From positions 14,249 through 78,248 of the forward strand of contig DATBAV010000012.1 of assembly GCA_036271315.1 (NCBI GenBank): a stretch of 64,000 bases of DNA. The letters run 5' to 3'. The stretch is from VRUE01 sp036271315. Its GTDB lineage: Bacteria; Actinomycetota; Thermoleophilia; Solirubrobacterales; 70-9. The notes under the pieces were generated by a model. It searched no databases, had not been told where the DNA came from, and saw only the letters and a program-made list of their open reading frames with translations. The position numbers and the translations under genes are program-made. How positions within the stretch are numbered: position 1 is the stretch's first letter; each line of letters starts with the position of its first letter. This document shows positions 17,522-25,005 of this stretch, one piece after another.

Positions 17522-18403
17522 ATGGACTGGGGGGAAGCGCTGATCGCCTATGACCGCGACCTGCGGGGCCGCGGTGCCGCCGAGCGCACTCGCAAGGCCT
17601 ATGGGGTCGATCTGGGCCAGTTCGTCGAGTGGGTGGGCGAGCGAAATCCCGGTGAGATCCGCCACCGCGACGTGCGGCGCTTCGCCGCCGGGCTCTCGTC
17701 GGACGGCGCGGCGCCGGCCACCGTCGCGCGCAAGCTGGCCGCCGTGCGCGGCCTCTTCGACTTCCTCGTTCGCACCGAGCGGGTCGGGCAGAACCCGGCC
17801 GACCTCGTCTCCAGTCCCAAGCGGGAGGAAAAGCTGCCGCGGGTGCTTACGGTCGAGCAGGTGCGCGAACTGCTCGAGCGGATCCCCGCCCGCACGCCAC
17901 TGGAGCTGCGCGACCTGGCGATGCTCGAGCTCGCCTACTCCTGCGGGCTGCGCTGCGAGGAGATCGTCACCCTCGACGTCGGCGCGCTCGACTACGAAAC
18001 CGAGCAGCTGCGGGTGCTCGGCAAGGGATCCAAGGAAAGGATGCTCCCCGTGGGAGAGCCGGCCCGCCTCGCCGTTCAACGCTATGCGGAGCGCGGCCGC
18101 CATGCCCTGACCGCGGATCCCCGCGAGCAGGCCCTCTTCCTCTCCAAGAGCGGCAGGCGGCTCTCCAACTCCGACATCACCCGGCGGCTCGGGCTCTGGG
18201 TGCGCGAAGCCGCGCTCGCCGCCGGGGTCTCACCGCACTCGCTGCGCCACAGCTTCGCCACGCATCTGCTCGAGGGTGGTGCCGATCTGCGCACGATCCA
18301 AGAGCTGCTCGGTCACGCTTCGATCTCGACCACACAGGTTTACACTCGGGTCGATGCGGCTCGCCTCCGCGACGCGTATGCGGCCACCCATCCACGCGCA
18401 TGA
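17522..18403 (+). CDS. Tyrosine recombinase XerC/XerD
   Basis: This 293-residue tyrosine recombinase has an N-terminal SAM-like core-binding domain (AERTRKAYGVDLGQFVEWV). The catalytic domain holds Arg in SCGLRCEEI, HSLRHSFATHLLEGGAD, GHASISTTQVYTRV and the catalytic Tyr in the last motif. Xer recombinases resolve chromosome dimers at dif. Only one Xer is visible and I saw no dif site, so C versus D is undecided. A phage integrase is less likely given the compact length and housekeeping neighbours. Confidence 0.9.
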   Translation: MDWGEALIAYDRDLRGRGAAERTRKAYGVDLGQFVEWVGERNPGEIRHRDVRRFAAGLSSDGAAPATVARKLAAVRGLFDFLVRTERVGQNPADLVSSPKREEKLPRVLTVEQVRELLERIPARTPLELRDLAMLELAYSCGLRCEEIVTLDVGALDYETEQLRVLGKGSKERMLPVGEPARLAVQRYAERGRHALTADPREQALFLSKSGRRLSNSDITRRLGLWVREAALAAGVSPHSLRHSFATHLLEGGADLRTIQELLGHASISTTQVYTRVDAARLRDAYAATHPRA

Positions 18404-18444
18404 GCGAAAAATTTGTCAGCGACCTTAGGATGCAGGGGAATTAG

Positions 18445-19218
18445 ATGGAAACCGGCGTAAAAGAGGTGGAGCTGCGCGATCTTTGGCGCCGCTACAAGGA
18501 GGACGGCGATGCCAGCGCCCGCGAGCGCCTGGTCGTGGCCTACTCGCCGATGGTCAAGTTCGTCGCCGGTCGTCTCGGTGCCGGCCTGCCCTCGCACGTC
18601 GATGACGCCGACCTGATCTCCTACGGCCTGATGGGGCTGATCGGGGCGATCGAGCGCTTCGAGCCCGAGCGCGGAATCAAATTCGAGACCTTCGCGATGA
18701 CCCGGATCCGCGGCGCGATCATCGACGAGCTGCGCTCGCTCGACTGGGTGCCGCGCTCGGTGCGCTCGCGCGCCCGTGAAATCGAGGCCGCCCAGGCTAA
18801 GCTGGAGCACGAGCTGCAGCGGGCCCCGAGCGAGGCCGAGCTCGCCGCCCGGCTTGAAATCAGCGAGGAAGAACTGCAGACCTCGCTGCTGGAGATCGCC
18901 AACTCCTCGGTTTATGCGTTGGACGAGCTCTGGACCGTCTCCGACTCCTCCGGCGACTCGGTCTCGCTGCTCGACACGATCTCCGACCCGCGCGCCGAGG
19001 ATCCGCAGGAGTCGCTGGCCAGCAGTGAGGTCAAGGACCGCCTCACCGAGGCGATCTCCTCACTGCCCGAGCGCGAGCAGCTGGTCGTCGCGCTCTACTA
19101 CTACGAGAACCTCACGCTGCGCGAGATCGGCGAGGTCCTGGGCGTCACCGAGTCGCGAGTCTCTCAGCTTCACACCAAGGCCGTGATGCGCCTGAAGTCC
19201 GGCCTGCAGGCTGCCTGA
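18445..19218 (+). CDS. FliA/WhiG-type RNA polymerase sigma factor
   Basis: The 257-residue sigma-70 factor has region 2 (LVVAYSPMVKFVAGRLGAGLP, DLISYGLMGLIGAIERFEP, FETFAMTRIRGAIIDELR), region 3 (WVPRSVRSRAREIEAA) and region 4 (LPEREQLVVALYYYENLTLREIGEVLGVTESRVSQLHTKA). Lack of region 1 and the IRGAIIDELRSLDWVPRSVR block are typical of FliA/WhiG. In actinobacteria this group controls motility or sporulation-like programmes; the target genes here are unknown. An AGGGGAA Shine-Dalgarno precedes the ATG. Confidence 0.9.
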   Translation: METGVKEVELRDLWRRYKEDGDASARERLVVAYSPMVKFVAGRLGAGLPSHVDDADLISYGLMGLIGAIERFEPERGIKFETFAMTRIRGAIIDELRSLDWVPRSVRSRAREIEAAQAKLEHELQRAPSEAELAARLEISEEELQTSLLEIANSSVYALDELWTVSDSSGDSVSLLDTISDPRAEDPQESLASSEVKDRLTEAISSLPEREQLVVALYYYENLTLREIGEVLGVTESRVSQLHTKAVMRLKSGLQAA

Positions 19219-19220
19219 TC

Positions 19221-19236
19221 CAGGCGTAATCGCCTG
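19221..19236 (+). terminator. Short hairpin after the sigma factor gene
   Basis: CAGGCG-TAAT-CGCCTG immediately follows the stop. It forms a 6-bp stem with no T tract, so it is a weak terminator candidate. Confidence 0.35.
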
Positions 19237-19253
19237 ACCCGTATTTATCCCGG

Positions 19254-19281
19254 TTGAGTTCTGAGACTCGGCGGGTACCTT
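19254..19281 (+). promoter_or_regulatory. Promoter of the EF-G-like gene, leaderless
   Basis: TTGAGT (19254-19259) and TACCTT (19276-19281) are spaced 16 bp. The GTG start follows 7 nt after the -10 element, so the mRNA probably starts at the start codon. Confidence 0.5.
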
Positions 19282-19288
19282 CAGCTGT

Positions 19289-21355
19289 GTGGCTCGCAAG
19301 GCCGCAGACCGGATTCGCAATGTGGCCCTGGTCGGGCACCGGGGTTGCGGCAAGACGAGCCTGCACGAGGCGATGCTGTTCGAGGCCGGCGCGGTCAAGC
19401 GGCTGGGCACGGTTGCCGACGGCAGCACGGTCTCCGACCACGAGCCCGACGAGCAGGAGCGCTCGCTCTCGATCAACGCCTCCTTGGCCTGCTTCGAGCA
19501 CAGCGGTCGCGAGATCAACCTGATCGACACCCCGGGCGAGCCGAGCTTCGTCGCCGACGCGATCGCCGCCCTGCGCGTCGCTGACGCCGCCGTGGTCGTG
19601 GTCAGCGGCGTGACGGGGGTCGAGGTGCATACCGAGCGCCTCTGGCGGCGCGCCGACGCCGAGGGCCTGGCTCGGCTCGTCTTCGTCAACATGCTCGACC
19701 GCGAGCGGGCCGACTTCTACCGCGCGCTCGACTCGCTCAAGGCCGCCTTTGGCGCCCACGTCGTCGCCACCGAGATCCCGATCGGCTCCGAGCACGAGGT
19801 GCGCGGCGTGATCGACTTGATCGACCGCAAGGCGTTCCTCTACGACGACATCGGACCAGGGGCGGCGCGGGAGGTCGCGATTCCCGAGGAAGAGCGCGAG
19901 CGGGCCGAGGAGTACCGCGAGCGGTTGATGGACGAGGTGGCGGAGAACTCCGACGCGCTGATGGAGCGCTATCTCGACGGCGAGGAGATCGACCACGACG
20001 AGATCGTGCGCGTGCTCAAGCAGGGCGTCACAGAGGGGCAGATCTTCCCCGTCACCTGCGGTATCGCCACCGCCAACCTCGGCACCGGCCGCCTGCTCGA
20101 GGCGCTGGTCGAGGACCTGCCCTCGCCGGCGATGCGCGGTGCCCGCGCCGCCAGCGGTCCCGACGGCGAGGCGATCGAGATCGAGCCCGACGAGCAGGGC
20201 CCGCTCGTTGCCTACGTCTTCAAGACCCTCGCCGACCCCTATACCGGCCGGGTCAACCTCTTCCGCGTCTACCGCGGCACGCTCGCCTCGGACTCGCAGG
20301 CGTTCAACGTCAGTCGCGGCCAGAAAGAGCGGATCGGCCAGCTCGGCCAACCGCTGGGCAAGGAGCTGCGGCCGTGCCCGGAGCTCGGCGCCGGGGACAT
20401 CGGCGCCGTCGCCAAGCTGAAGGAGACCCGCGCCGGCGACGTGCTCTGCGCTGGGCCGGAGGAGATCGGCGTCGAGCCGCTGGACCTGCCAAACCCGGTG
20501 ATGGCCTTCGCCTACGAGCCGAAGTCGAAGGGCGATGAGGAGAAGGCGGCAGCGGCCGTGCGGCGCCTCACAGAGGAAGACCCGACCCTCGACGTACACC
20601 GCGACGCGCAGACCGGCGAGCAGATCATCGCCGGCCTCACCCAAGTCCACGTCGAGGTGATCGTGGCGCGGATGAAGCGGCGCTTCGGGGTCGAGATCGA
20701 GCTGCACCCGCCGCGCGTGCCCTACCAGGAGTCGATTCGCCGGCCCGCCGGCGCCCACGCCCGCTACAAGAAGCAGTCGGGCGGTCGCGGCCAGTTCGCC
20801 GATTGCCAGATCGAGATCGAGCCGAGCGAGAACGGCGCCGGCCTCGAGTTCGTCAACAAGATCAAGGGCGCGGCGATTCCCGGCAGCTTCATCCCCGCGG
20901 TCGAGAAGGGGGTCGAAGAAGCGATGGCGCACGGCACGGTCGGCGGCTATCCGGTCAAGGGTGTGCGGGTGCGATTGGTGGACGGCAAGCATCACGACGT
21001 CGACTCCTCGGAGATGGCCTTCAAGATCGCCGGCGCGATGGCCTTCAAGGAGGCAATGGAAGCGGCGGACCCGGTGCTGCTGGAGCCGATCGTGCGGCTC
21101 GTGGTGAGCTGCCCCGAGGACGTCGTCGGCGACGTGATCGGCGACCTCAACTCGCGCCGCGGTCACCCCCTGGGGATGGAGCCGAAGGGCTCGGTCACCG
21201 AGGTGCGGGCCGAGGTGCCGATGGCGGAGGTGCTCGACTACGCACCCGACCTGCGCTCGATCAGCGGCGGCCGGGCCGACTTCGAGGTCGATTTCGACCG
21301 CTACGAAGAGGTTCCAGCGCACCTGGCCGAAAAAGTCGTCTCAGCCACGGCCTGA
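19289..21355 (+). CDS. Elongation factor G-like GTPase (EF-G2 type)
   Basis: The 688-residue protein has all EF-G domains but altered GTPase motifs. G1 is GHRGCGKTSLHE in place of AHVDHGKTT, G3 is DTPGEPSF in place of DTPGHVDF, and G4 is NMLDRER in place of NKMDR. Domain II (LVAYVFKTLADPYTGRVNLFRVY) and the IV/V regions (YKKQSGGRGQFADCQIEIEP, SSEMAFKIAGAMAFKEAM) are intact. Such paralogues occur in actinobacteria next to a canonical fusA elsewhere. The role is unclear: recycling, stress, or a slow GTPase. The GTG start fits a leaderless promoter. Confidence 0.9.
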   Translation: MARKAADRIRNVALVGHRGCGKTSLHEAMLFEAGAVKRLGTVADGSTVSDHEPDEQERSLSINASLACFEHSGREINLIDTPGEPSFVADAIAALRVADAAVVVVSGVTGVEVHTERLWRRADAEGLARLVFVNMLDRERADFYRALDSLKAAFGAHVVATEIPIGSEHEVRGVIDLIDRKAFLYDDIGPGAAREVAIPEEERERAEEYRERLMDEVAENSDALMERYLDGEEIDHDEIVRVLKQGVTEGQIFPVTCGIATANLGTGRLLEALVEDLPSPAMRGARAASGPDGEAIEIEPDEQGPLVAYVFKTLADPYTGRVNLFRVYRGTLASDSQAFNVSRGQKERIGQLGQPLGKELRPCPELGAGDIGAVAKLKETRAGDVLCAGPEEIGVEPLDLPNPVMAFAYEPKSKGDEEKAAAAVRRLTEEDPTLDVHRDAQTGEQIIAGLTQVHVEVIVARMKRRFGVEIELHPPRVPYQESIRRPAGAHARYKKQSGGRGQFADCQIEIEPSENGAGLEFVNKIKGAAIPGSFIPAVEKGVEEAMAHGTVGGYPVKGVRVRLVDGKHHDVDSSEMAFKIAGAMAFKEAMEAADPVLLEPIVRLVVSCPEDVVGDVIGDLNSRRGHPLGMEPKGSVTEVRAEVPMAEVLDYAPDLRSISGGRADFEVDFDRYEEVPAHLAEKVVSATA

Positions 21356-21381
21356 ATCGGGTCGCCGGGGTCGCGGTGAAC

Positions 21382-21387
21382 TAGCTT
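21382..21387 (+). promoter_or_regulatory. -10 hexamer before the 21394 gene
   Basis: TAGCTT ends 6 nt before the GTG at 21394, without a Shine-Dalgarno. Confidence 0.4.
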
Positions 21388-21393
21388 TGGGGA

Positions 21394-21804
21394 GTGAGCA
21401 TCTACCAGCGCGATCCAGCTGCCCCGGGAGCGAACATCAGGCGGCGGCAGATCGATTCGTCAAGTGTGCGCCTCGAGCGCGCTGTTGAGCTTTTCAACGC
21501 GAGTCGGGCGGGACGCACTGCGGCGGGCCTGACCCGCAGCCTTGGCCCGCCCCGAGCTTCCGTCGGCGCCGCCGCCGGCTCCCCGACCCTGGTGCGGATC
21601 ACGGTCGCCTGGGAGCTCTGCTGGTACCAATGGGCGGTCGATCAGGCGGGGCGGGTGGTCGAGACCGGCAAGGGCGAGGACGTCGAGCAGCTCGATCGTT
21701 CCGCCCGCCAGTGGAACGCCGGCGTGGGCAAGCGCGGACAGCTGATCTTCGGCGCCGCTGGCCGCCAGTCGGTTCGCCGTGCTTTTTGGTTGAGGCGTCG
21801 GTGA
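21394..21804 (+). CDS. Conserved-looking hypothetical protein
   Basis: This 136-residue protein was not recognised. The N-terminal 50 residues are polar and Arg-rich. The C-terminal half (VRITVAWELCWYQWAVDQAG, GEDVEQLDRSARQWNAGVGKRG) looks folded, with several Trp residues. It has no signal peptide or clear membrane segment. Its stop overlaps the GTG start of the RNase H-like gene (GTGA) and a -10-like hexamer precedes its own GTG, so it heads a three-gene unit. The overlap supports it being real; the function is unknown. Confidence 0.7.
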   Translation: MSIYQRDPAAPGANIRRRQIDSSSVRLERAVELFNASRAGRTAAGLTRSLGPPRASVGAAAGSPTLVRITVAWELCWYQWAVDQAGRVVETGKGEDVEQLDRSARQWNAGVGKRGQLIFGAAGRQSVRRAFWLRRR

Positions 21805-22196
21805 AGGTCGTCGTCAACGTCGACGGTGGCGCCCGCGGCAACCCCGGGCCGGCGGCGATCGCCGCGGTCGTCCAGGACCCCGATGGCGAGGTGCTGGAGG
21901 GGCGGGGCGAGCGGATCGGGCGGGCGACCAACAACGTCGCCGAGTACAAAGCGCTGTTGCTGGGCATCGAGCGGGCGGCGGCCATGGGCGCCAACGAGCT
22001 CGAGCTCGTTGGCGACTCCGAGCTGGTCGTCAAGCAGGTCAAAGGGGAATACAAGGTCAAGGACGCGACGATGCGCGAACTGCACGCGGAGGTGAAGAAG
22101 GCGCTGCGGGACTTCGACAGCTGGTCGATCCGCCATGTGCGCCGCGAGCACAACGCCGAGGCCGACCGCCTCGTCAACGAGGCACTCGATGGCTGA
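21801..22196 (+). CDS. RNase HI-like protein
   Basis: The 131-residue protein has the short RNase H fold. It shows VNVDGGARGNPGPAAIAAVV with the first Asp, NNVAEYKALLLGIE with the Glu, LVGDSELVVKQVKG with the next Asp, and REHNAEADRLVNEAL with the last Asp. All four catalytic acids are present. It lacks the basic protrusion of E. coli RNase HI and matches the reverse-transcriptase-like/RnhA short family. The GTG start overlaps the upstream stop, and its end overlaps the next gene by 8 bases. Confidence 0.88.
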   Translation: MKVVVNVDGGARGNPGPAAIAAVVQDPDGEVLEGRGERIGRATNNVAEYKALLLGIERAAAMGANELELVGDSELVVKQVKGEYKVKDATMRELHAEVKKALRDFDSWSIRHVRREHNAEADRLVNEALDG

Positions 22197-22680
22197 GCCG
22201 ATCGATCCCGGCGTCGACATCGGTCACGTCCACCTCAAGGTCGCCGACCTCGACCGCGCCCTGGCCTTCTACTGCGACGTGCTCGGCTTCGAGCTGCAGC
22301 AGCGCTTCGGCGAAGAGGCCGCCTTCGTCTCGGCCGGCGGCTACCACCACCACATCGGTCTCAACACCTGGCACTCGAAGGGCGGCGACCCGCCGCCGCC
22401 TAACAGCACCGGCCTCTTCCACCTGGCGATCCGCTACCCGACCCGCCGCGCCCTCGCCGACTCCCTGCAGCGCCTGATCGACAACGGGGTCGCCCTCGGC
22501 GGCGCCTCCGACCACGGCGTCAGCGAGGCGCTCTACCTGGAGGATCCCGACCGCAACGGGATCGAGCTCTACTGGGACCGGCCCAAGGAAGAGTGGCCGC
22601 AACCGGCGCCGGGGGAGAAGGTGGCGATGTACACGCGGCCGCTCGACCTGCACGACCTGCTCGCCGAACTCCAGCAATAA
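22189..22680 (+). CDS. VOC family protein (glyoxalase/extradiol dioxygenase fold)
   Basis: The 163-residue protein has two vicinal-oxygen-chelate modules. The first, IGHVHLKVADLDRALAFYCDVLGF, carries a metal His. The second, GLFHLAIRYPTR, ends with GVSEALYLEDPDRNGIELYWDRP, carrying His and Glu ligands. GYHHHIGLNTW is typical of the catechol 2,3-dioxygenase-like group. The substrate is not predictable. The start at 22189 overlaps the RNase H-like gene by 8 bases, making a tight operon. Confidence 0.88.
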   Translation: MAEPIDPGVDIGHVHLKVADLDRALAFYCDVLGFELQQRFGEEAAFVSAGGYHHHIGLNTWHSKGGDPPPPNSTGLFHLAIRYPTRRALADSLQRLIDNGVALGGASDHGVSEALYLEDPDRNGIELYWDRPKEEWPQPAPGEKVAMYTRPLDLHDLLAELQQ

Positions 22681-22809
22681 AAGGCGCCCAGGCCGCGACG
22701 GGGGAGGGAGGAACCGCCGCGGACCCAAGGCGTCACGAACAGGATCAGCATACCAAGTATTAGGTATTGATCCAAAAGACCGCGCCACGAATCTCCCGCC
22801 GCGCGCAGC

Positions 22810-22815
22810 TATACT
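22810..22815 (+). promoter_or_regulatory. -10 element of tRNA-Gly
   Basis: TATACT lies 12 nt before the first tRNA base. No good -35 is seen at the expected distance. Confidence 0.45.
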
Positions 22816-22826
22816 CGCCGCTTTAT

Positions 22827-22900
22827 GCGGCTGTAGCTCAGCTGGCTAGAGCGTCTGCTTGCCATGCAGAAGGTCGAGGGTTCGAATCCCTTCAGCCGCT
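22827..22900 (+). tRNA. tRNA-Gly (anticodon GCC)
   Basis: A full cloverleaf can be drawn. The acceptor stem GCGGCTG pairs with CAGCCGC and the D stem GCTC pairs with GAGC. The anticodon stem TCTGC/GCAGA carries loop TTGCCAT (anticodon GCC), and the T arm is GAGGG-TTCGAAT-CCCTT. The discriminator is T, and CCA is not encoded. Glycine identity rests on the anticodon. Confidence 0.95.
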
Positions 22901-22905
22901 TCTCG

Positions 22906-22933
22906 CGAAATCCCGCCCTAGGGCGGGATTTCG
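22906..22933 (+). terminator. 28-bp perfect palindrome ending tRNA-Gly transcript
   Basis: A perfect palindrome begins 5 bases after the tRNA, centred on CTAG at 22919/22920, and is followed by TCTTT. It has the shape of a strong intrinsic terminator. Confidence 0.75.
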
Positions 22934-22976
22934 TCTTTCAGGCAGGGGCATTCGGGAAATCAAACCACCCCCGCAT

Positions 22977-23018
22977 ATCGCCTCCATTTCAGGCACTAGT
23001 GCCTGAAATGGAGGCGAT
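22977..23018. repeat. 42-bp perfect palindrome without loop
   Basis: Bases 22977-22997 are the exact reverse complement of 22998-23018, centred on CTAG. It lies 43 bases after the tRNA-Gly terminator, in a gene-free stretch. Its function is unknown; it may be a second terminator, a protein-binding palindrome, or a cruciform. Confidence 0.9.
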
Positions 23019-23276
23019 GCGAGGCGATTGGCGCCGATTTCGGCCGGCGTGTTGTTTTCCGGGCCGCCGTGTGTTGCTGCTGCTGTGGTGGTATGACCGC
23101 CACGATTGAAACGGCGGCCGGACGTGGATTTGACCCCAACGGCGGGCGGGGTCTTCGCGCGGTTCACCGCGTGGCCGAGTGCGCCCTGACTGGACGGCAT
23201 TTGAACCGGATCAAGTCGCTCATCCGAGTCGAAGCGATCTGCCTCCAGTGAGTCAAGCGCCCAGACGGCCCTCGGC
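23019..23276. other. Gene-free stretch between tRNA-Gly palindromes and MetF-like gene
   Basis: Together with the two palindromes this makes a gap of about 390 bases from 22901 to 23289. I see no convincing coding sequence. One small stem (ACCCC...GGGGT near 23132-23151) is present. No tRNA 3'-end duplication or integrase is visible. Confidence 0.5.
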
Positions 23277-23282
23277 TACGGT
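23277..23282 (+). promoter_or_regulatory. -10 hexamer of a leaderless metF-like transcript
   Basis: TACGGT ends 7 nt before the GTG at 23290, which is why that start is chosen over 23179. Confidence 0.45.
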
Positions 23283-23289
23283 TCCGGGC

Positions 23290-24210
23290 GTGAACCTGCA
23301 ACGGGGCATCGCTGCTCGGTCGGGCGAGCTCCTGCTCTTCGCGGTAACGCCGCCGCGACTGGCGACGAGCCCGCAGGAGGCCGCAGAGATCGGCCGGGTC
23401 ACCCTGGAGCGGCTGCGGCCGTTGGCAATCGACGGCCTCGTCCTCTACGACATCGATGACGAAAGCGATCGCAATCCCGACGAGCGCCCGTTTCCGTTTC
23501 TGCCGACGATGGACCCCGCCGACTATCTGGCCCGTGATCTTGCCCGGCTGGAGGTTCCCGCCATCGTCTACCGCGCCGTGGGCAAGTACCGAGAGGATCG
23601 TCTCCGCTCCTGGTTGGAGGAGCAGGATCCGTCTCAAGCGCTCACGGTGTTCGTCGGGTCCTCCTCGCGCGAGAAGGCCGTTCTCACCTTGCTCGCCCGA
23701 GCCTACGAGCTGCGCGACGAGGTGCAGCCGGAGCTGCCGCTCGGTGGGGTCGCGATCTCCGAGCGACATGCGCGGCTGGGCGATGAGCACCTGCGGCTGA
23801 TCGCGAAGCAGGCCGCGGGCTGCTCCTTCTTCATCACCCAGATCGTCTACGACGTCAACGCGGCGAAGAACCTGATCTCCGACTACCACCACGAGTGCGC
23901 CGCGCGGAACCTCGAACCGGTGCCGTTCGTGTTCAGCTTCTCGGTTTGCGGTTCGCCCAAGACCTTGGAGTTCCTCCAGTGGCTCGGCGTTGCCGTCCCA
24001 CGCTGGATCGAGAACGAGCTGCGCCATGCCGACGACACTCTCGATGCCTCCTACGGGCAGGCGGTCGCCATGGCTGTCGACCTGATCGCGTTCTGCCGGA
24101 GGCTGGGGGCCCCGTTCGGGCTCAACGTCGAGAGCGTCTCGATCCGCAAGGTCGAGATCGAGGCCTCGGTACGGCTGGCCACACGGCTGAGAGCCGAGCT
24201 GCGCCGCTGA
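23290..24210 (+). CDS. Methylenetetrahydrofolate reductase-like protein
   Basis: The 306-residue product has the MetF TIM-barrel flavin fold. It shows LLFAVTPPR (the Glu of the canonical EFFPPK is replaced), IDGLVLYDIDDE, the conserved AAGCSFFITQIVYDV, and VFSFSVCGSPKTLEFLQWLGV. Canonical MetF reduces 5,10-methylene-THF to methyl-THF. Loss of the usual N-terminal Glu and the divergent middle suggest a specialised paralogue or another electron donor. The GTG start is supported by a -10 hexamer 7 nt upstream. It converges on a lipoprotein gene. Confidence 0.75.
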   Translation: MNLQRGIAARSGELLLFAVTPPRLATSPQEAAEIGRVTLERLRPLAIDGLVLYDIDDESDRNPDERPFPFLPTMDPADYLARDLARLEVPAIVYRAVGKYREDRLRSWLEEQDPSQALTVFVGSSSREKAVLTLLARAYELRDEVQPELPLGGVAISERHARLGDEHLRLIAKQAAGCSFFITQIVYDVNAAKNLISDYHHECAARNLEPVPFVFSFSVCGSPKTLEFLQWLGVAVPRWIENELRHADDTLDASYGQAVAMAVDLIAFCRRLGAPFGLNVESVSIRKVEIEASVRLATRLRAELRR

Positions 24211-24321
24211 GCGTGCCCGTCACGCCGCCACCTCGGATTTCTCTAGTGCCCGGAACCGCCCCGATACGCGGCGCTTGTGGCGGATTCCGACTTGTCTCAA
24301 TCCCAAGGCGGTGGTATCCCG

Positions 24322-24801
24322 TTAGCTGGTGGGAGCGCATTCGGTGAGGCCGTAGGGGTGCGCCAACTTCGCGAAGCTGGCGAAGCTTTCATTGGTCAGA
24401 CTCGTCGGGTCGCTCTTCACCTTGTTCAGGTCCTGCTGGGCGATTTCGAGCATGTTGCTGACGGTGTCCTGGTCTGCAGATGGCGCGTCGAGAGCTTCTA
24501 TACCGTCGATCTGATCCTGGACGGTGGGGGCCCATTCGTCGGCCACGTAGCTTTTGAACTGGGACGGACTGGCTTGCGTGCCGAGGGTTTTTTCGGCGCT
24601 CGCAAGCTGGCGATTGCCTTTGCTGCAGATCGCGTTTGCCTGTGTCAGAAACTGAGACTTAGTGAGTGTCGCCGTCGAGTCGCTGCTGCTGCCGCATCCG
24701 GCTGCCAGCGACCCGACGACCAATAGCATCGCGACGGCGATTGGCCCGGACCCTGCGCGTCCAGGCCGGGAGATGATTGTGGTGAGGCGACGTTTGCTCA
24801 A
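24322..24801 (-). CDS. Putative lipoprotein
   Basis: The 159-residue product starts with TTG at 24801, placed 6 nt after AAAGGAAG, a good Shine-Dalgarno. A basic N-terminus and hydrophobic stretch lead to the lipobox VGSLAAGC, followed by GSSSDSTAT. The mature part is helical and polar (SQFLTQANAICSKGNRQLASAEKTL...), with one Cys near each end, and resembles actinobacterial lipoproteins of unknown function. It is divergent from the histidine kinase operon, which may be functionally linked. Extending the frame to 25137 would only read the antisense of the kinase. Confidence 0.8.
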   Translation of the reverse strand: MSKRRLTTIISRPGRAGSGPIAVAMLLVVGSLAAGCGSSSDSTATLTKSQFLTQANAICSKGNRQLASAEKTLGTQASPSQFKSYVADEWAPTVQDQIDGIEALDAPSADQDTVSNMLEIAQQDLNKVKSDPTSLTNESFASFAKLAHPYGLTECAPTS

Positions 24802-24939
24802 GGATCTTCCTTTCGGAGACCGCCGGGTGTCGGCGGCAATTGGCGCCAACGTACGCCGGACAGCGCCTCCTGTCGTCGGCCGGAGGGCCGATCGTGACTC
24901 GCTCGCGGGAGTGATCTGGAGGAGCCACCGCGTCGTCCT

Positions 24940-24959
24940 CGAGGATGAGTGTGAATCCT
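24940..24959. promoter_or_regulatory. Inverted repeat between lipoprotein and kinase genes
   Basis: GAGGAT (24940-24945) and ATCCTC (24954-24959) are separated by 8 bases, and TCCTCGAGGA overlaps the left arm. It sits about 50 bases upstream of the kinase -10 element and could bind the operon's response regulator. Confidence 0.35.
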
Positions 24960-24993
24960 CACCGAGGAGGATGCCCGAGCGCAGCGGCGGCGC

Positions 24994-24999
24994 TACTTT
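24994..24999 (+). promoter_or_regulatory. -10 hexamer of a leaderless kinase operon
   Basis: TACTTT ends 6 nt before the ATG at 25006, with no Shine-Dalgarno. Confidence 0.45.
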
Positions 25000-25005
25000 G
25001 CGGAG

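Noticed and set aside
17522..18403. Xer-like gene as a phage or integrative-element integrase
   Set aside because: Length, compact core-binding domain and housekeeping context fit a chromosomal Xer; no attachment site or mobile genes are nearby.
22827..23289. Integrated element at tRNA-Gly
   Set aside because: No integrase, no duplicated tRNA 3' end and no foreign genes follow; only palindromes are visible.
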